Notes: generated by a model not told the origin, from the sequence alone. A DNA stretch of 64,000 bases from Guyanagaster necrorhizus (GCF_019112545.1 NW_025064890.1:240283-304282), one strand, 5' to 3'. Counted from the first letter of the stretch, positions 11,211-23,032 are shown. Made by a program: numbers and translations.

Positions 11211-11490
11211 ACCATTTCTAACTGAATCTAACCACCATCATCTTCAGTTAAAGTCGACAAAGAAGAACATTTTGAAATAGCTCAAATCCTCAACTCTAAA
11301 CTGGACTGCCAGTTCTGCTGCCCACTGCTGTATAAAATCCAGTGGCTAGGCTACAAAGGTATCAATGAAGAGTTTGCTTGGTTATCAGCCTTTGAGTTCT
11401 CTACTGATGAATTTATTGAAGAATTCCACTATTGATACTCAAGCAAATCAGGACCCTTATCCAAAGTCACTCAATCATTCTGTTCTTGAT
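11211..11490 (+). pseudogene. pol: Family A Pol C-terminus (chromodomain) fragment
   Basis: The plus-strand reading matches the A chromodomain at 42790-43038 (HFEIAQILNSKLDCQF, then YKIQWLGYKG and NEEFAWL), with decay stops. The chromodomain of chromoviruses steers integration toward particular chromatin. This piece exists only as part of the inverted-repeat arm and has no upstream pol. Confidence 0.75.
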
Positions 11491-11662
11491 ACAACACTAC
11501 TCTAGATGCCACTGGAGCCCCATCTTACTATTTCAATTCTAACCACTGAATACCATGTCAATCACTCTTTTTACACTTTCAAAAGTCAAAATCTTATATT
11601 TACATTTTTTTCTCTATTACCAACATCCAACACCTTTTCTATATATATTTCATACAAAATCT

Positions 11663-12084
11663 TTACAAGGAAGCAGAATCTGACAGGCCCACACTAGAAC
11701 TTAAACTCTCCTCCTGCCTCTTCAACTCCTCTATATTCTCATCCAGCCCTTTCAATATCACCTCCCACAGATCTTCTACCTCCTGATCCTTCTATCCTTG
11801 AAAAGCAGATGAGCCTTCTTTCAGGCCTCCAACTCAGACTCTGAAAACAACTCTGAGAAAGATGACATATCATCCAACTCATAATCATTCTAGAGATCCA
11901 TTATGGTACCACAGATATTTGCCAGCTCTTTTGCTAACTTGTCTACATGATGCATCAACTTGTGAATTAATCTTGAGACTTGGTGGAGGCCAGCAGAGAC
12001 CTCTACACTGCTGATCACCTCACTTGCAGTGACACTCTTGTTGAATGAACAAGTGGTTTTCTTAATCTTGCAGTGAGCATAAAT
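11663..12084 (-). pseudogene. Second copy of the antisense cargo gene, C-terminal half
   Basis: Mirror image of 993-1414. It covers the Cys-x6-Cys segment, the helical HKLMHHVDKLAKEL stretch, the acidic region and the C-terminus up to the stop. At 12075 this arm reads CAC where the left arm reads TAC, so the residue before the first Cys was probably His before duplication. The 5' half is lost where the copia LTR begins. Confidence 0.6.
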
Positions 12085-12294
12085 TGTTGGAGTTAATGAG
12101 GTAGGAGCATGGACATGATGAATGAGGAAAAAGTTTTTGAAAGAGAATAAATGCTAGGATAAAACATCATAACATTAATCTCAGCATTATAGTTGAAAGC
12201 TGACATGTGTGAAACAGTGTGATATGCTGAAAAAGAAAGAAATATCAAATAGGTAAGCGAATGTATGCATATCATACTATTTCTACATCTAACA
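12085..12294 (-). repeat. 3' LTR of copia element D1
   Basis: It starts TGTTAGATGTAGAAATAG at 12294 on the minus strand and ends ...AACTCCAACA at 12085, matching the D2 LTR at 50830-51154. It is 210 bp against 325 bp, because the D2 copy has ~115 extra bp around a partly repeated CTTTCAACYATAA segment. A purine tract (GAGAGGAAG) precedes it at 12295-12303. Confidence 0.85.
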
Positions 12295-13478
12295 CTTCCT
12301 CTCAAAACATAAATGGTTCACTTACATGATGTCCAGTGCCTCTATAAACTTGAATTTTAGATGGGCCAATGGTTTTGTGAGGATGTTGGCAATCATATTA
12401 TCAGTTGGGCAGTACATCAGTTTGATGTGGCCTTGTTTGATGGTTTGGTGAATGAAATGGTACTAAACTCCAATATGCTTTGTTCATTCATGGAATACTG
12501 AATCCTTGGCAATAAAAAGTGCATTTTAACTATCAGAGAAGAGGATAGTAGGGTTTGTTGGATAAATAGAAGGGTTTGCAATGAATATGGAGAGCTCTGA
12601 GAGTAGTTTGTGAAGCCATATCATGTTCTTCAATGCTGGTGTGAGTCCAACATATTCTGATTCACCAGTGGAGACAGTAACAATTGGTTGCTTTCTTGAT
12701 ATCCATATAATAGTGCCTTGACCCATGAATAAGACAAATCCAGACATAGATTTTTATCCAAGCTGGTTGGCATATGCTGTATCATAATAGCCCTTAGGAC
12801 TGATGCCAGGACCACTAATTATGAGCCATTGATCACACATACCCTTGAGATAATGAAGGACTCAGAATCCTGCTTTTAGGTGAGTTGAATGTGGGTCTTC
12901 TATGAATTGTGATAATGCTGATACTGGATAGCTGATTTCAGAGTGGAATCCAACTGTGACATACATGAGGGACCTTAGCAGCTCACAATAGAGTGCTTTT
13001 TCACATGGCATAACAGATTCTGTGGATATAGAGGGTGAATCTGGGTTTAGATCGAGATTTGCTTCTATTGGTGTTGCAAATGATGTCATATTCTGAACTC
13101 TGAATTGTTTTATGATCTGGTCAATGTAGGCTGGCTGTTTAATGCTGATGGTGTGCCTTTTCCAGTCCCAAGTGATATGCATCCTCAAGAGCCAATGTAT
13201 GAGTCTGAGATCAACTAGCTCAAAATGTGAGCCTATTTCTTGTTTGAATTGATCTGATTCATTTTGAGAGTCTGCAATGATGGTGAAATCATCTGTGACA
13301 ACTGCAACAATGGTATATTTGGTCTCTAATTTGATCTGGTAGAAAATGGCCTCATCTGCATTGCTGATGGTGAACTTTAGAGAGATCATCATTGCCTTTA
13401 GGATCTGATACCAGCTGTGTCCTGCTTGTTTTGTGCTGTACAGACATTTGCACAGCTTGGCATAAATGTTCTGACCTT
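12295..13478 (-). pseudogene. pol: Copia D1 Pol fragment (RT and RNase H)
   Basis: Ty1/copia-type RT at 12862-13488 on the minus strand: KLCKCLYSTKQAGHSWYQ, then the region of the catalytic DD (VAVVTDDFTIIADS, where copia elements have YVDD), then HWLLRMHITWD. The RNase H part, with VSTGESEYVGLTPALKNMIWL and LFSDSQNAL, lies at 12526-12747, followed by the end of the frame at ~12310. It is cut at 13478 by A3, so gag, protease, integrase and the 5' LTR are missing here. It is nearly the same sequence as D2 at 49640-50802. Confidence 0.85.
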
Positions 13479-13976
13479 TGTTATACACATGCTATCAGTC
13501 TTTGTGACATCTCAACTAACCAAGAATTCAATTACTAAGTCTCATCAGCCTTTACCTCTTTTTCACTATCTACTAATTTTATTTTTATCTTTATTATTTT
13601 ATATTCATATTTTATATTGTAGTATCTAGACCCTGAATATAGTAGTGAATAGTTGACATTAGAGCCCAACAGACTCCAACTTAGAATTAGCTACTGCTAG
13701 TATATAAGCTATATATAATTATTATAGATACTCAGTTTGAATATCAACTTGGATAGCTCTCTACACTTTGTGCTCACTTCAGTTTCTCTCTCTCATCCAC
13801 TGGATTCCAGTCTGAAGAAGATTCCTCTTCACTTCTCTGACAGAATTCTATTCTATCAATTCAAAGCCTTAGATTTTAACTCAAGAGTAATATTGCCAAT
13901 AGCTTTATTAACACTCATGCACTCCACTGATCTCTATATATACACTCAAGCTCAACTATTAGGTATGTTTCTAACA
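13479..13976 (+). repeat. 5' LTR of A3
   Basis: A 498-bp LTR starting TGTTATACACATGCTATC and ending TTTCTAACA, aligning with the A LTRs. It is inserted into copia RT. A TATATAAG box lies near 13700. The R motif AGTTTGAATAT (13734-13744) and the post-LTR motif ATATTTGAACT (13979-13989) are both the CpG-decayed forms of the pair seen in A. Confidence 0.88.
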
Positions 13977-14019
13977 ATATATTTGAACTCAAACTTTTGA
14001 GTCAAAAATTTTTTATACT

Positions 14020-14340
14020 ATGTCCACCATATTCATCCAATCCACAAAAGCCAATTCTTAAGAAACTCAGTCTATTTATTCTAATATGCTTTTTATAGAA
14101 GACATTCCAATCTCTACTTCAAAAGAACAATCAGACCTCTTTAGATTAATCTCTAGTAGAGAACAACTCTCTTATAGAGAAATCTACACCCACTCTAGTT
14201 TCACCATCTGTCAACTTAACTACAATGACTCTCTTAATCCCTTTGATGCTACTAGCATTCCAACCAATAGTGTCTAATAGGCCAGCCCAATCTATAGTGT
14301 CTGAAGTAACTCTCTTACAGACTCTTTATCTTTAGGCAAT
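14020..14340 (+). pseudogene. gag: A3 Gag, N-terminal part
   Basis: ATG at 14020, 43 bp after the LTR, in the same context as A. It reads MSTIFIQSTKANS-like sequence, then the FLLEDIPISTSKEQ region matching A Gag residues 25-45, with TAG replacing CAG. It is interrupted at 14340 by a solo LTR. Confidence 0.75.
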
Positions 14341-14956
14341 TGTCATGATTTTTGCCTCTAAATTATAACCTGCTGATGCTTATCAATTCTGACTTTTAGC
14401 TAATCTTACAAAAGATAATGAAGATATGATGACACTATGGCTATATCTTATTCATTGATGCACAATAAAATGACAAGAAATAATGTAGTAACTATCACTG
14501 TTCCACATTTTGAACATAATAGAAACTGTAGCATATGGAAAACTCACTATAGCACTGGTATAGCAGAGCAACAATAATGAGCAAAAGCAAGGGCATAGTT
14601 TATTGTTATCTCAGACAATAAGCAGAAGGCATAGAAAGCAAACAATAGTCACTTATAGAGTATAGGGTTTTTTAGACAGTATTTAAAGCAGTAGTACACA
14701 CTGATGTATCTCAGTCTTGAGCTAAGGTTTAATACACCTGCTAAACTCTCTGACTACCTGATGTGAATATCTTGCTATAATGGCAGACTATATCTATCAG
14801 CTACAACCTTTCACTCTCTTTCATAAAATTCTTATTGTCTACCTCATCATTCTCATTATACTTTTATACTAAAACCAGACTCAGACTCAGAACCTAGAAT
14901 CAGACCCTGGTAGAAGCAGTGCTAGATATCTGTGAGTATTTAGTAGAGGCCTAACA
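14341..14956 (+). repeat. Solo LTR of a family-B relative, TSD GCAAT
   Basis: It starts TGTCATGATTTTTGCC and ends GGCCTAACA. The 5-bp GCAAT at 14336-14340 is repeated at 14957-14961. Removing the insert restores the A3 gag sequence seen in A (GGCAA-CTATGGGAATCC). At 616 bp it is longer than the other family-B LTRs but shares their start, the CAGTATTTAAAGC box and the TTGAGCTAAGGTTT motif, so it is probably a subfamily. The region holds no gene. Confidence 0.88.
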
Positions 14957-15971
14957 GCAATATGTATAGAGATTCAGATAACTCAGACTTAAAGAATAGA
15001 AATGAAGATATTTCTACTTCTATTTTCATCCACTGCAAATTAGATGGTAATCTATCTAATCTCTTTTCAGGTGGATCCAGCAGACCAGAAGAATTAAAAG
15101 GATCAGGTGGTTCCAATAGTTCTAGCAGCTCTAGTAGCTCCAAAGAGAGCAACAACTCAAACTAGTAAGATATGCTATGGGAATTTATAAGCCTGCTATG
15201 AGGAGTCTCCACTTCTCTTAATAATCTCAAGCCCACCACCATCTGCACTAAGGTCAAGAAACTGAAATCCTTTGATAGCTCTGATTCTCACAAACTGAAG
15301 GCTTTTATCATCTTCTTTCAGTTAAACTTCAACAACAGACCTACTGTATTCACAGCAGATGTCAGCAAAGTCAACTATGCTATCTTCTTTCTGCTTGGCA
15401 CTGTGCTCAACTGGTTTGAATCAGACATCCTCAATCTCAATCTGCAGAATCTGTCTACCTAATAATTTTCCTATATAGCCTTCTTAGATGAGCTTTATAG
15501 CAACTTTAGCTCCTTCAATGCCATTAGAGATGCTGAAGATGCATTAAAGCACCTTCAGATATACAATGGAGACTATATCATAAAGTATATGATCCAATTC
15601 AATCAGTATGTCTTATAAATTAGATACAAAGATAACTTCCTCCATTATACCTTCTACTATGATCTCTGTACTCACATCAAGAATGACATGACTCATTATA
15701 GAAGGCCTAACAATCTTTGCAACATATGCTTCTTTGCCCTAAAACTTGATGCTTGTTACTAGATCTAAAAGACTGAAATTGCTTATAAAAACTAGGACAA
15801 TAAGGTCTCTAACTCATTCTTCAAATCTAAGAGGTCCAATTCTTCTTTCTTGGACTCTGGCTCCACACTAAAATTCATCACTCTTAAGCCCTATGCTGAT
15901 AAGCTAGACAAAGATGATCATCTTACTCAGAAAAAAAAAACTGTCAGCACCAGAACAACCTCTGCATGTTC
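14957..15971 (+). pseudogene. gag: A3 Gag, capsid part, fused to protease by deletion
   Basis: It resumes at the SDNSDLKNRNEDIST region and continues through a Ser/Gly-rich stretch (15070-15160) and the capsid (KLKAFIIFFQLNFNNRP, then NWFESDIL). Near 15970 the sequence jumps from GCATGTTCTG straight to AATTGCC. About 240 bp present in A are missing, including the zinc knuckle and the gag/pol overlap. Many TAA/TAG/TGA codons. Confidence 0.75.
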
Positions 15972-18809
15972 TGAATTGCCACTTAGTATAGAATCCAATA
16001 GGCCTCTGGCTTCTATCATTCTGTATTTTTTTTTGCTCTTATCCATTCTGGTTTTAGCCATTGCTTTGTTGACACTAAGTATATAGCTGCTTATAATATT
16101 TCTATTAAAACTATCTTTATTATACAATTCTGATTATTTGATAGCTTTATTGAAAGTCATATATCTAAATTACAACTATCTCTGTCTGTTTTCTTTCTAG
16201 AGACATTTTCTCTATCAACTTTGATGTCACTCATTGGAATTCATCTTATAATCTTGTCCTAGGATACAACTGGCTCTTCTGCTACAATCCACTGATTGAC
16301 TGGACTGAGAACAATATTGTTTTCTGCTCAATCCACTCTAATTAATTCCACAGCTTTCATCACATCTCTAGGACTTCTGTGTCCACAGAACAACAGTCCA
16401 TCTATTTTTGAGCTTTTTAGCTCAATTCTGAGACTTCCACCAGATTTCATCAGTCTACTCTCTAGAGCTTCATCCTATTTCAAATCTCTTCTAGCCAGCC
16501 AACAGATTCTGTTCCTGTACAAACCCATCTATTCCTATCCTCTCTCTAAATATTTTATTATAAAAACACACCCAAAGATCTCTATCACATCTACTGCTGC
16601 ATTTATCTGAGCCAGAACCAGTGCAGAAGAAGACACTCAGCAGTTTACACTATAGTCTTTCTTACTTAATATTGGAGCCAAAGCTGCATCTGCAGAATCA
16701 GCAGATCCTTTATCAGTGTCAGTAGAGTATCATAATTTTGCAGATATTTTTAGTGATACTCTCTTCAAAAACCTATCTGAACATAGACTATATGATCTCA
16801 AAATCAACCTTGAGAAAAATACATCTCTACCACTTGGACCTATTTATTCTTTCTCAGAATCTGAACTCAAGATCCTATGAGAATCTATTAAAGATAATTT
16901 GTGTAATAAGTTTATCACTCTATTTCACTCTCTACATGAAGCTCCAGTCCTCTTTGTCAAGAAGAAGACCAGTGAACTCTAACTTTGTATTGACTACTGT
17001 GGCCTAAACAAAATCTCCAAGAAGAATTGCTACTTTCTTTCTTTCATCTCTGATCTTCTCAACTCTATTTACTCTGCATGCATCTACATCAAGCTCAATC
17101 TTTGACATGCTTACCATCTCATTTGCATAGCTAAGAGTGATAAATGGAAAACAGCCTTTCAGATCTGCTATAGTTCTTTCAAATAGTATATCATGTCTTT
17201 TGGTCTCACAAACACTCCAGTGGCATTCTAATGTTTTGTGAATGATATATTCTCTGATATACTTAATGTATCAGTAGTGGTCTACTTTGATAACATTCTT
17301 ATATATTCCAACAACTCAGAAGACCACCAAAAACATGTTCATAAAGTCTTATACAGACTTAGAGCTAACAGACTCTACTGCAAAGGCTTTAAATATAAAT
17401 TCAATCAGAACTTCATGAAATACCTAAGCTACATTCTATCACCTAAAGAACTTTATATGTCTAAAGAAAAAGTCAAAGACATTCAATCCTTCCTTAGCTT
17501 TGTTAATTTCTACTATCACTTTATACACAAATATAATGATATTATCATTCCTCTCATATGACTTACCTGCAAAGGAATTTCATGAAAATTTAATGACAAG
17601 TGTATAGCTGCTTTTAACAAATTAAAACAGGTCTTTATACATGTACTCATCCTCACCACTGGATTCCTGATTGACAGATCATCATAGAGACCAATGCCTC
17701 CAACTATGCAATTGCTGCTATTCTTTCCATCTATCTTGAAGATAACAAAATCCATGCTATCACCTTTTGCTCCTAAAGCCTCCACAGCATTGAACTCAAT
17801 TATGACACTCATAACAAAGAGCTTTTGGCCATTTCTAAAGCCTTTAAATATTGGCATTATTATCTCAAAGACTTCACAGACTCTATCAGTATTGTAACAG
17901 ATCACAAGAATCTGAAATTCTTAGCCACTACTAAAATTCTGATCTGTTGATAAGTCTATAATTCAATTTAGTAATCCAGTTTCACCCAAAGAAACTTGGT
18001 GGAAAACTAGATGCACTCACTAAATGATGAGACATCTACTCTAAAGAGAGGAATAGCCAATATGTCCAAATCAATCTCCATAATTTCTGATCTATCTTCA
18101 TCTAAGAACAACTCTCTACATCACTTCATGCAACCTATCTTGAAGGCCCTACAACAGCCTCTGTCAGGCCAATCTGCTTCTGAATTCTCTTTCTCTCAGT
18201 AGTCTATTGATGAATCTGACATCCTTTACTTTGAAGACTGCATTTATATTCTACACTGATAATCTCTGCCTTTGTATACTGCAGAACAATTATAACTATA
18301 TTCTGGAAGACTATTTTAGTCAAAACTAGACATTAGAGCTAGTCCAGCAGAATTATATCTGGCCAAAGATGCATGAATATGTTTAATACTACATTAAGTC
18401 CTGCACAGTTTGTGAGTGCAACAAGACACTCAGACATTGTCTTTATAGATTATTTAAGCTCCTACTGATCTTCAAATGATTATAGGATTCTATTTTTATA
18501 GATTTCATTGAATAGCTCCTGGACTCCAACAGATTCACCACCATCCTAGTTGTCATTGACTCTGCTAGCAGGCAAGCCATCTTTATCTTCATTTATGACA
18601 CTATCAACTCTGTGGAGCTTGTCTAACTTTTTGTTATTTATATCTTCTCTAAATACAGGATGTCCAGTTATATCACTTCTGACTACAGCTTTAAATTTAT
18701 TTTCCAGTTTACTCATACTCTGGCTATAGCTCTACAGCTCTTGACATGAAACTCCACTTCACTTTCAGTTACTATCTGAAAGCTGATAGACAAATCAAAT
18801 ATGCAAACT
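15972..18809 (+). pseudogene. pol: A3 Pol (PR-RT-RNase H-partial IN), decayed
   Basis: Protease near 16040 has lost its catalytic Asp (LIHSGFSHCFVDT against [13 protein letters not shown] in A). RT spans ~16740-17560, with YFDNILIYS near 17285, so the YxDD box has decayed to FDN. RNase H and its tail run to ~18120 and, unlike A, keep the ~270 bp after the EAFKYWHYY-like segment. The integrase zinc-binding region (C-TVC) lies near 18400, and the core is cut at 18809 by an inverted family-B LTR fragment. The chromodomain and 3' LTR are missing. Confidence 0.8.
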
Positions 18810-19094
18810 TGTTAGACTCAAACTGTATGTGATCTGAACACATAATAAACTAGCATTGTATCATATTCATACAGTCATACTAGAGTCTATTTATTATATT
18901 ATATCAGATGATGCATCTAAGATAAGTCAAATGAGACTTAAGGAGGAGAATAATATAAATAAACTTTAGCTTGAAGCTAGATATCTACAGCAAGAGCTAT
19001 CTTACTTATATACCCATTTATAAAAATAAATATAGTCTCACACTATTATAGTCTTCTGCATTATGATGCTATAATATCTGGTTGCTGAATATAC
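18810..19094 (-). repeat. Partial family-B LTR inserted in A3 integrase
   Basis: The minus-strand LTR end is at 18810 (TGTTAGACTC on plus = ...GAGTCTAACA on minus). It contains the AAACTTTAGCTTGAAGCTAG segment near 18975, the complement of the family-B R motif. Only the last ~285 bp of the LTR are present; X1 begins at 19095. The 5 bp before it are AAACT; I could not find the matching right copy. Confidence 0.7.
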
Positions 19095-20442
19095 TGATGT
19101 GCTTAGTAATAATTAAATGACTAAGAGAGGTGAAAGAGAAATAAACCCTCAAACATCAACATCTAACTATTTAATACACAACAATCAAATACAGTTGAGG
19201 TCACTTGTTTCAAATACAATAAAAGCACTTGCAGTCTTGAATAAAATCAAAGAAACAGTCAATAAAAATAGTTATTTAACTCTATCTTACTTTCTAAGAT
19301 GTAATACTCATGAGAGTAGTTTATAGTAATGTTTAAGTATAATTAGGACTTAGAGTCAATATATAATTATGCTTCAAATCAACTTGGAATATTCTGAAAT
19401 CCAATGAACTCTGAAATCCAAATACTAAGTCTATTAAGCACTTAGACTTGATTAGCTGCACTTTTAGCTGGCTAGCAGTCCTCAAAACCAAAGAACTTGT
19501 ATTCTGATGCTGAAACCCTTATAGTCTGGAACTCAAATTAATCTGAAACTTAAAATACAGTTATTATTCCAATCTAATCTTCTCTAAGTGACAAAGCAAC
19601 TTAAATAAATTACTAAGTCAAAGTAGAACTCAAAAACTATTGTCTCAGAGACTAACTACAGTGAGCTAGAAAGTCTAGGGGTAGGTCATTTGCTTGCTAT
19701 TTTCCTTCCTTTCCTACTTTTATACATCAAAAACAGGTACAGAATCTATAAATAAAGTATTCAAAATAGTATTTCTCCTGTTTAAAGCAGAATTACACTA
19801 TTATTCTAAAATAGCAGCACTCCTGGACTCCTTTAGATTTGCCTAGACCTGCCTATCCACTGCACAGCTTTATTTTAAGCTTATAGTGCCTGTGGGTATC
19901 TAACTTCTTTCTGCTTACTCAGAGTTTTAATTTTCTGAGTTATTTTTAGTAGCTTGACCAATCAGATCTGATCAAACCTAGCCAACCAATCCTATCCACT
20001 CTATTCCTCTCAATCCTAAGTCCCTTAAGTCACCTAATACCTAGAAAATTCTGACTTAGATATTTGAGTCAAAAACTCAGAGTGCTAGCCACAGATCATT
20101 GGGTTTCACTTTTTATTACTCCTAGATGATGCTGTCTTTACTCAATACTCTACAACTGACTATGATATTATACCTTTAGCTGTCTTAGCATATACTTGTC
20201 TTAGTGGTATGTAGAATTGGCTCTATTTGAGATTAAGTTCAAACCTGACTTAGAATTTTTATCTTTAGGTCATGTTATTTTACAAAGTCTCTTTTGGACT
20301 TATTATTGGTGACTAGCATGACTATCAGCTTGGAGCTTCAGCTATAGTTCTCTACTGGCTAATAGTCCTCAGTTACTAGCATATTCTAGTGTGTTATATA
20401 GAATTTGTAAATTATAGGGCTGAACATGTATCTAGCATATCA
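19095..20442 (+). repeat. X1: ~1.35-kb non-coding repeat with TG...CA ends
   Basis: It starts TGATGTGCTTAGTAATAA and ends AGCATATCA; the ends form a short imperfect inverted repeat (TGATRTGC). It aligns along its length with X2 (54572-55955, opposite strand) and X3 (59175-60580). No long reading frame. TG...CA ends, size and lack of genes suggest a solo LTR of a large retroelement; a non-autonomous DNA element is possible. CpGs present in X3 are TG/CA here, so X1 is older. It lacks ~65 bp shared by X2 and X3 near its right end. Confidence 0.75.
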
Positions 20443-21714
20443 GCAGGCTTTCAATAAATCAATTATTTTGGGTTCAACAATAGTAATTTTGTTAAAAACT
20501 ATCTGTTATTCACACAAACTTTCTATTTGTCTGTAAACTTTTTTTGATCTTGCAAACTTTTTCTATTAACTTTCATGATGCATGAACTTTCAATTCTAAT
20601 AAGCACCATAGGCCTGGCTGGACACCACAATATCCAATCATATAAGATATATGTCATTATTAGTATACATGTGACATTTTAATGCAGCTCACAAGATTTA
20701 TTATGATACATATATAAGGCTAGCTGCAAATGTCTAAGCTTTTTACAGCTAGCATATAGAAGAGTAATAGATCATAGAGGACTGACTATATGTTTGATTA
20801 GATATTTGTAAGGAATATTAGAAGAGTTAGTATACTATTAGCTATATGAACTTTTAAATATATTAAATTTACTAAAAGCCTTATAGCCTTGAAGGCTTTG
20901 TATAATAAAAAGTTTACTATGCTCACTAAGCTAGTATTATAGTTATAAAGGCTGTTTAAATATCATATACTTGGTATTAGTAAAAAAATAATATAAATAG
21001 TATACAAAAAAATAAGAAAGAGAGCTATATAGACACTACTCAACACCTATACTAAACTGTATATCAGTACAACACCTTTTCAATAAAATCAGTTACACAA
21101 ATCACATATAGGCTAATATCCTTTGACTGAGAGTGCCATAGCATCTTAACAATCTTACACTCTATCTGAAGGCTTGCATACAAACTAGCAAACTTATTCA
21201 TTCATGAAATATTAACTTGTCTTGCTTCATTTTCAAAAATATAAAAGGGAGCTGCTACTCTTGTATGTTATCTTCATACTTTTTAAATCTAACAAAAGAA
21301 CTTAAAGGATAATTAGACAACACTAACAATTTCCTTAGACCTTATTGAGACTGCATATAGGATTCTAGCATTAAAAGTTTATACTGCATATAGATTGCAC
21401 CATCCAGTATTCAGATCCTTATATGATATTTCTGTGATAAAAAAATTCACATACATACTATGAGTTATTATAAATAATTCAGAGCCTCATAATCTTATAG
21501 CTGTCTCTTGCTACACTCTTTTGGAGATTAGTCACTATACAGAGGTACATGACTAGACTTGCTTGAATCAACCTTCAGATTCTGTACCTTGGTTTCACTT
21601 ACTGAAAGAGATTTTGTGTTTCCTGCCTACAGAGAGTCTGAACAAATAATTTCTGGTTTATCACTATTTTTAATGAGATACTTCTATCCTCATACATGTT
21701 ATCTGCTTTTTCTA
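20443..21714. other. Unassigned AT-rich stretch
   Basis: No match to the other families in the window that I can see, and no convincing long gene. 20460-21060 is AT-rich with several TATA-like runs. 21120-21550 on the plus strand has a weakly protein-like texture (LANLFIHEILTCLASFSK near 21185, then DLIETAYRILALK near 21335) broken by stops, possibly the remains of another element's gag. A junction to family-B chromodomain sequence lies between ~21550 and 21715. Confidence 0.4.
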
Positions 21715-21989
21715 ATCAGAAAGCTCTACTATCTCTGGAATCTGATTTAATTAAAGATAAGAAGCATTATAAGATTAAGCAAATTCTTAACCACTGTCTT
21801 CAAAAAACCTGTAGCCATCATAGTATTAGTCTCAGTTTTTATGTTGAATATCTGATCAAGTGGAAGGAATATGGATCAGAATCAAATCAGTGAGTACATG
21901 CATGTGATATAAATACTGATACAGCAATTTATGATTATAAATTATCTCTTAATTGAGTTATTAGAATAATAGTCTTAAGAAGAGAATAA
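21715..21989 (+). pseudogene. pol: Element H Pol C-terminus (chromodomain)
   Basis: A chromodomain of family-B type: DKKHYKIKQILNH, then VEYLIKWKEYGSESNQ and DTAIYDYKLS. It matches the C-terminus of E (32360-32430) and C (9300-9460). The final codons (LRRE, stop at 21987-21989) run through the purine tract and end flush with the LTR at 21990. The upstream pol of H is not recognisable in the window. Confidence 0.78.
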
Positions 21990-22425
21990 TATTATGATTT
22001 TTCTGCTTTTTTTAAATCTTATTTTATCATATCTTATCAGACATCTATCTTATCATAGGGTGCTTAGGATCATAAGATGATTACTATGTGATAGAGATAG
22101 ACACAATAAGTAAACTGCAATGACAATATCAATAATATCTTAATAATAGGCAATATTTATTTGTTTCATATCTGACAACCAAACACTATAGTGTCATAAT
22201 AAAGAAAATCATAATAACACAGAAATTATATTTACTATTATGAATAAGTATATAAGTAAGCTAGCTCTTGCTGTAATACTCTAACTTCAAGCTAAAGTTT
22301 TATCTATACTGCTTTTCTCTCTCAAGCTAACTTAAACATATATAGTAGACTCTAATATGACTGTATAAACTCAATACAGCATTAGTTTATCATATGTTCT
22401 AATCATATATCAAGTGGGTCTAACA
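21990..22425 (+). repeat. 3' LTR of element H
   Basis: It begins TATTATGATTTTTCTGC (TG decayed to TA) and ends GGGTCTAACA; 436 bp. It contains CTTCAAGCTAAAGTTTT near 22290, the family-B R motif. It follows H pol directly, so it is the 3' LTR. Confidence 0.82.
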
Positions 22426-22534
22426 TACAGTCAATCTGGCTGAATTGATACTATTTATAAAAATTGAGACAGCTCAGATTCTAACAGTGAAGATGACAAT
22501 GACACTTTTACTCATACTCTCTACTGTTATAGAC
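22426..22534 (+). pseudogene. gag: Scrap of family-A Gag
   Basis: 109 bp reading DSSDSNSEDDNDTFTHT, matching the DSPDSEGRDEDTPTHT segment of A Gag (38310-38365). The H LTR lies on the left and the A5 LTR on the right, so it is a remnant of an earlier family-A copy. Confidence 0.6.
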
Positions 22535-23032
22535 TGTTATGAATATGCTGATCAATTAAGCTTGAGTGCACATATAGAGACCAGCAGAGTGCATAAGCAT
22601 TAATGAAGCTATTGACAACATTACCTTTGAGTCAAGGCCTAAGAATTTAGATTGACAGAACAGAGTCCTATTAGAGAAGTGAAGAGAAGTATCCTTCAGA
22701 GCAGAATCCAACAGATAAGATAGAGAGAAGCTGAAGTGAGCATAAAGTATAGATGGCTATTCAAGTTGATATTCAAATTGAGTATTTACAATGCTTGTAT
22801 GTGATTTATATACTATTGATAACTAATTTCAAGTTGAGGTTTATTGAATTTTAGTGTTAACTGTTTGCTACTGTATTCAGAGTCTGAATACTAGAATATA
22901 AAATACAAATATAAAATAATAATAGTAAAATGAAATTAGTGGATAATGGGAAATGGATAGAGTTTAGTGAAACTTGTAGTTGAATTTATAGTCAGTTGAG
23001 ATGATATAGAGGCTAGCAGCATATGCATAATA
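22535..23032 (-). repeat. 3' LTR of A5
   Basis: A 498-bp LTR on the minus strand: starts TATTATGCATATGCTGC at 23032 (TG decayed to TA) and ends ...TAACA at 22535. The adjoining purine tract AACAGGGAGATAC (23033-23045) and the body to the right mark it as the 3' LTR. Confidence 0.85.

Larger units (their letters stand above)
11211..12084 (-). repeat. Right arm of the 874-bp inverted repeat (family A 3' fragment)
   Basis: Reverse complement of 993-1866. On the plus strand it reads as the family-A chromodomain end (11211-11490) followed by the region that carries the antisense cargo gene. Mismatches seen lie at 12075, 12083 and within TTTTGAAATAG near 11270. It is cut on the right by the copia LTR that starts at 12085. 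Confidence 0.9.

Noticed and set aside
19095..20442. X1 as a long non-coding RNA gene or rDNA spacer
   Set aside because: Three dispersed copies, one with an exact target duplication, show it is a mobile repeat.
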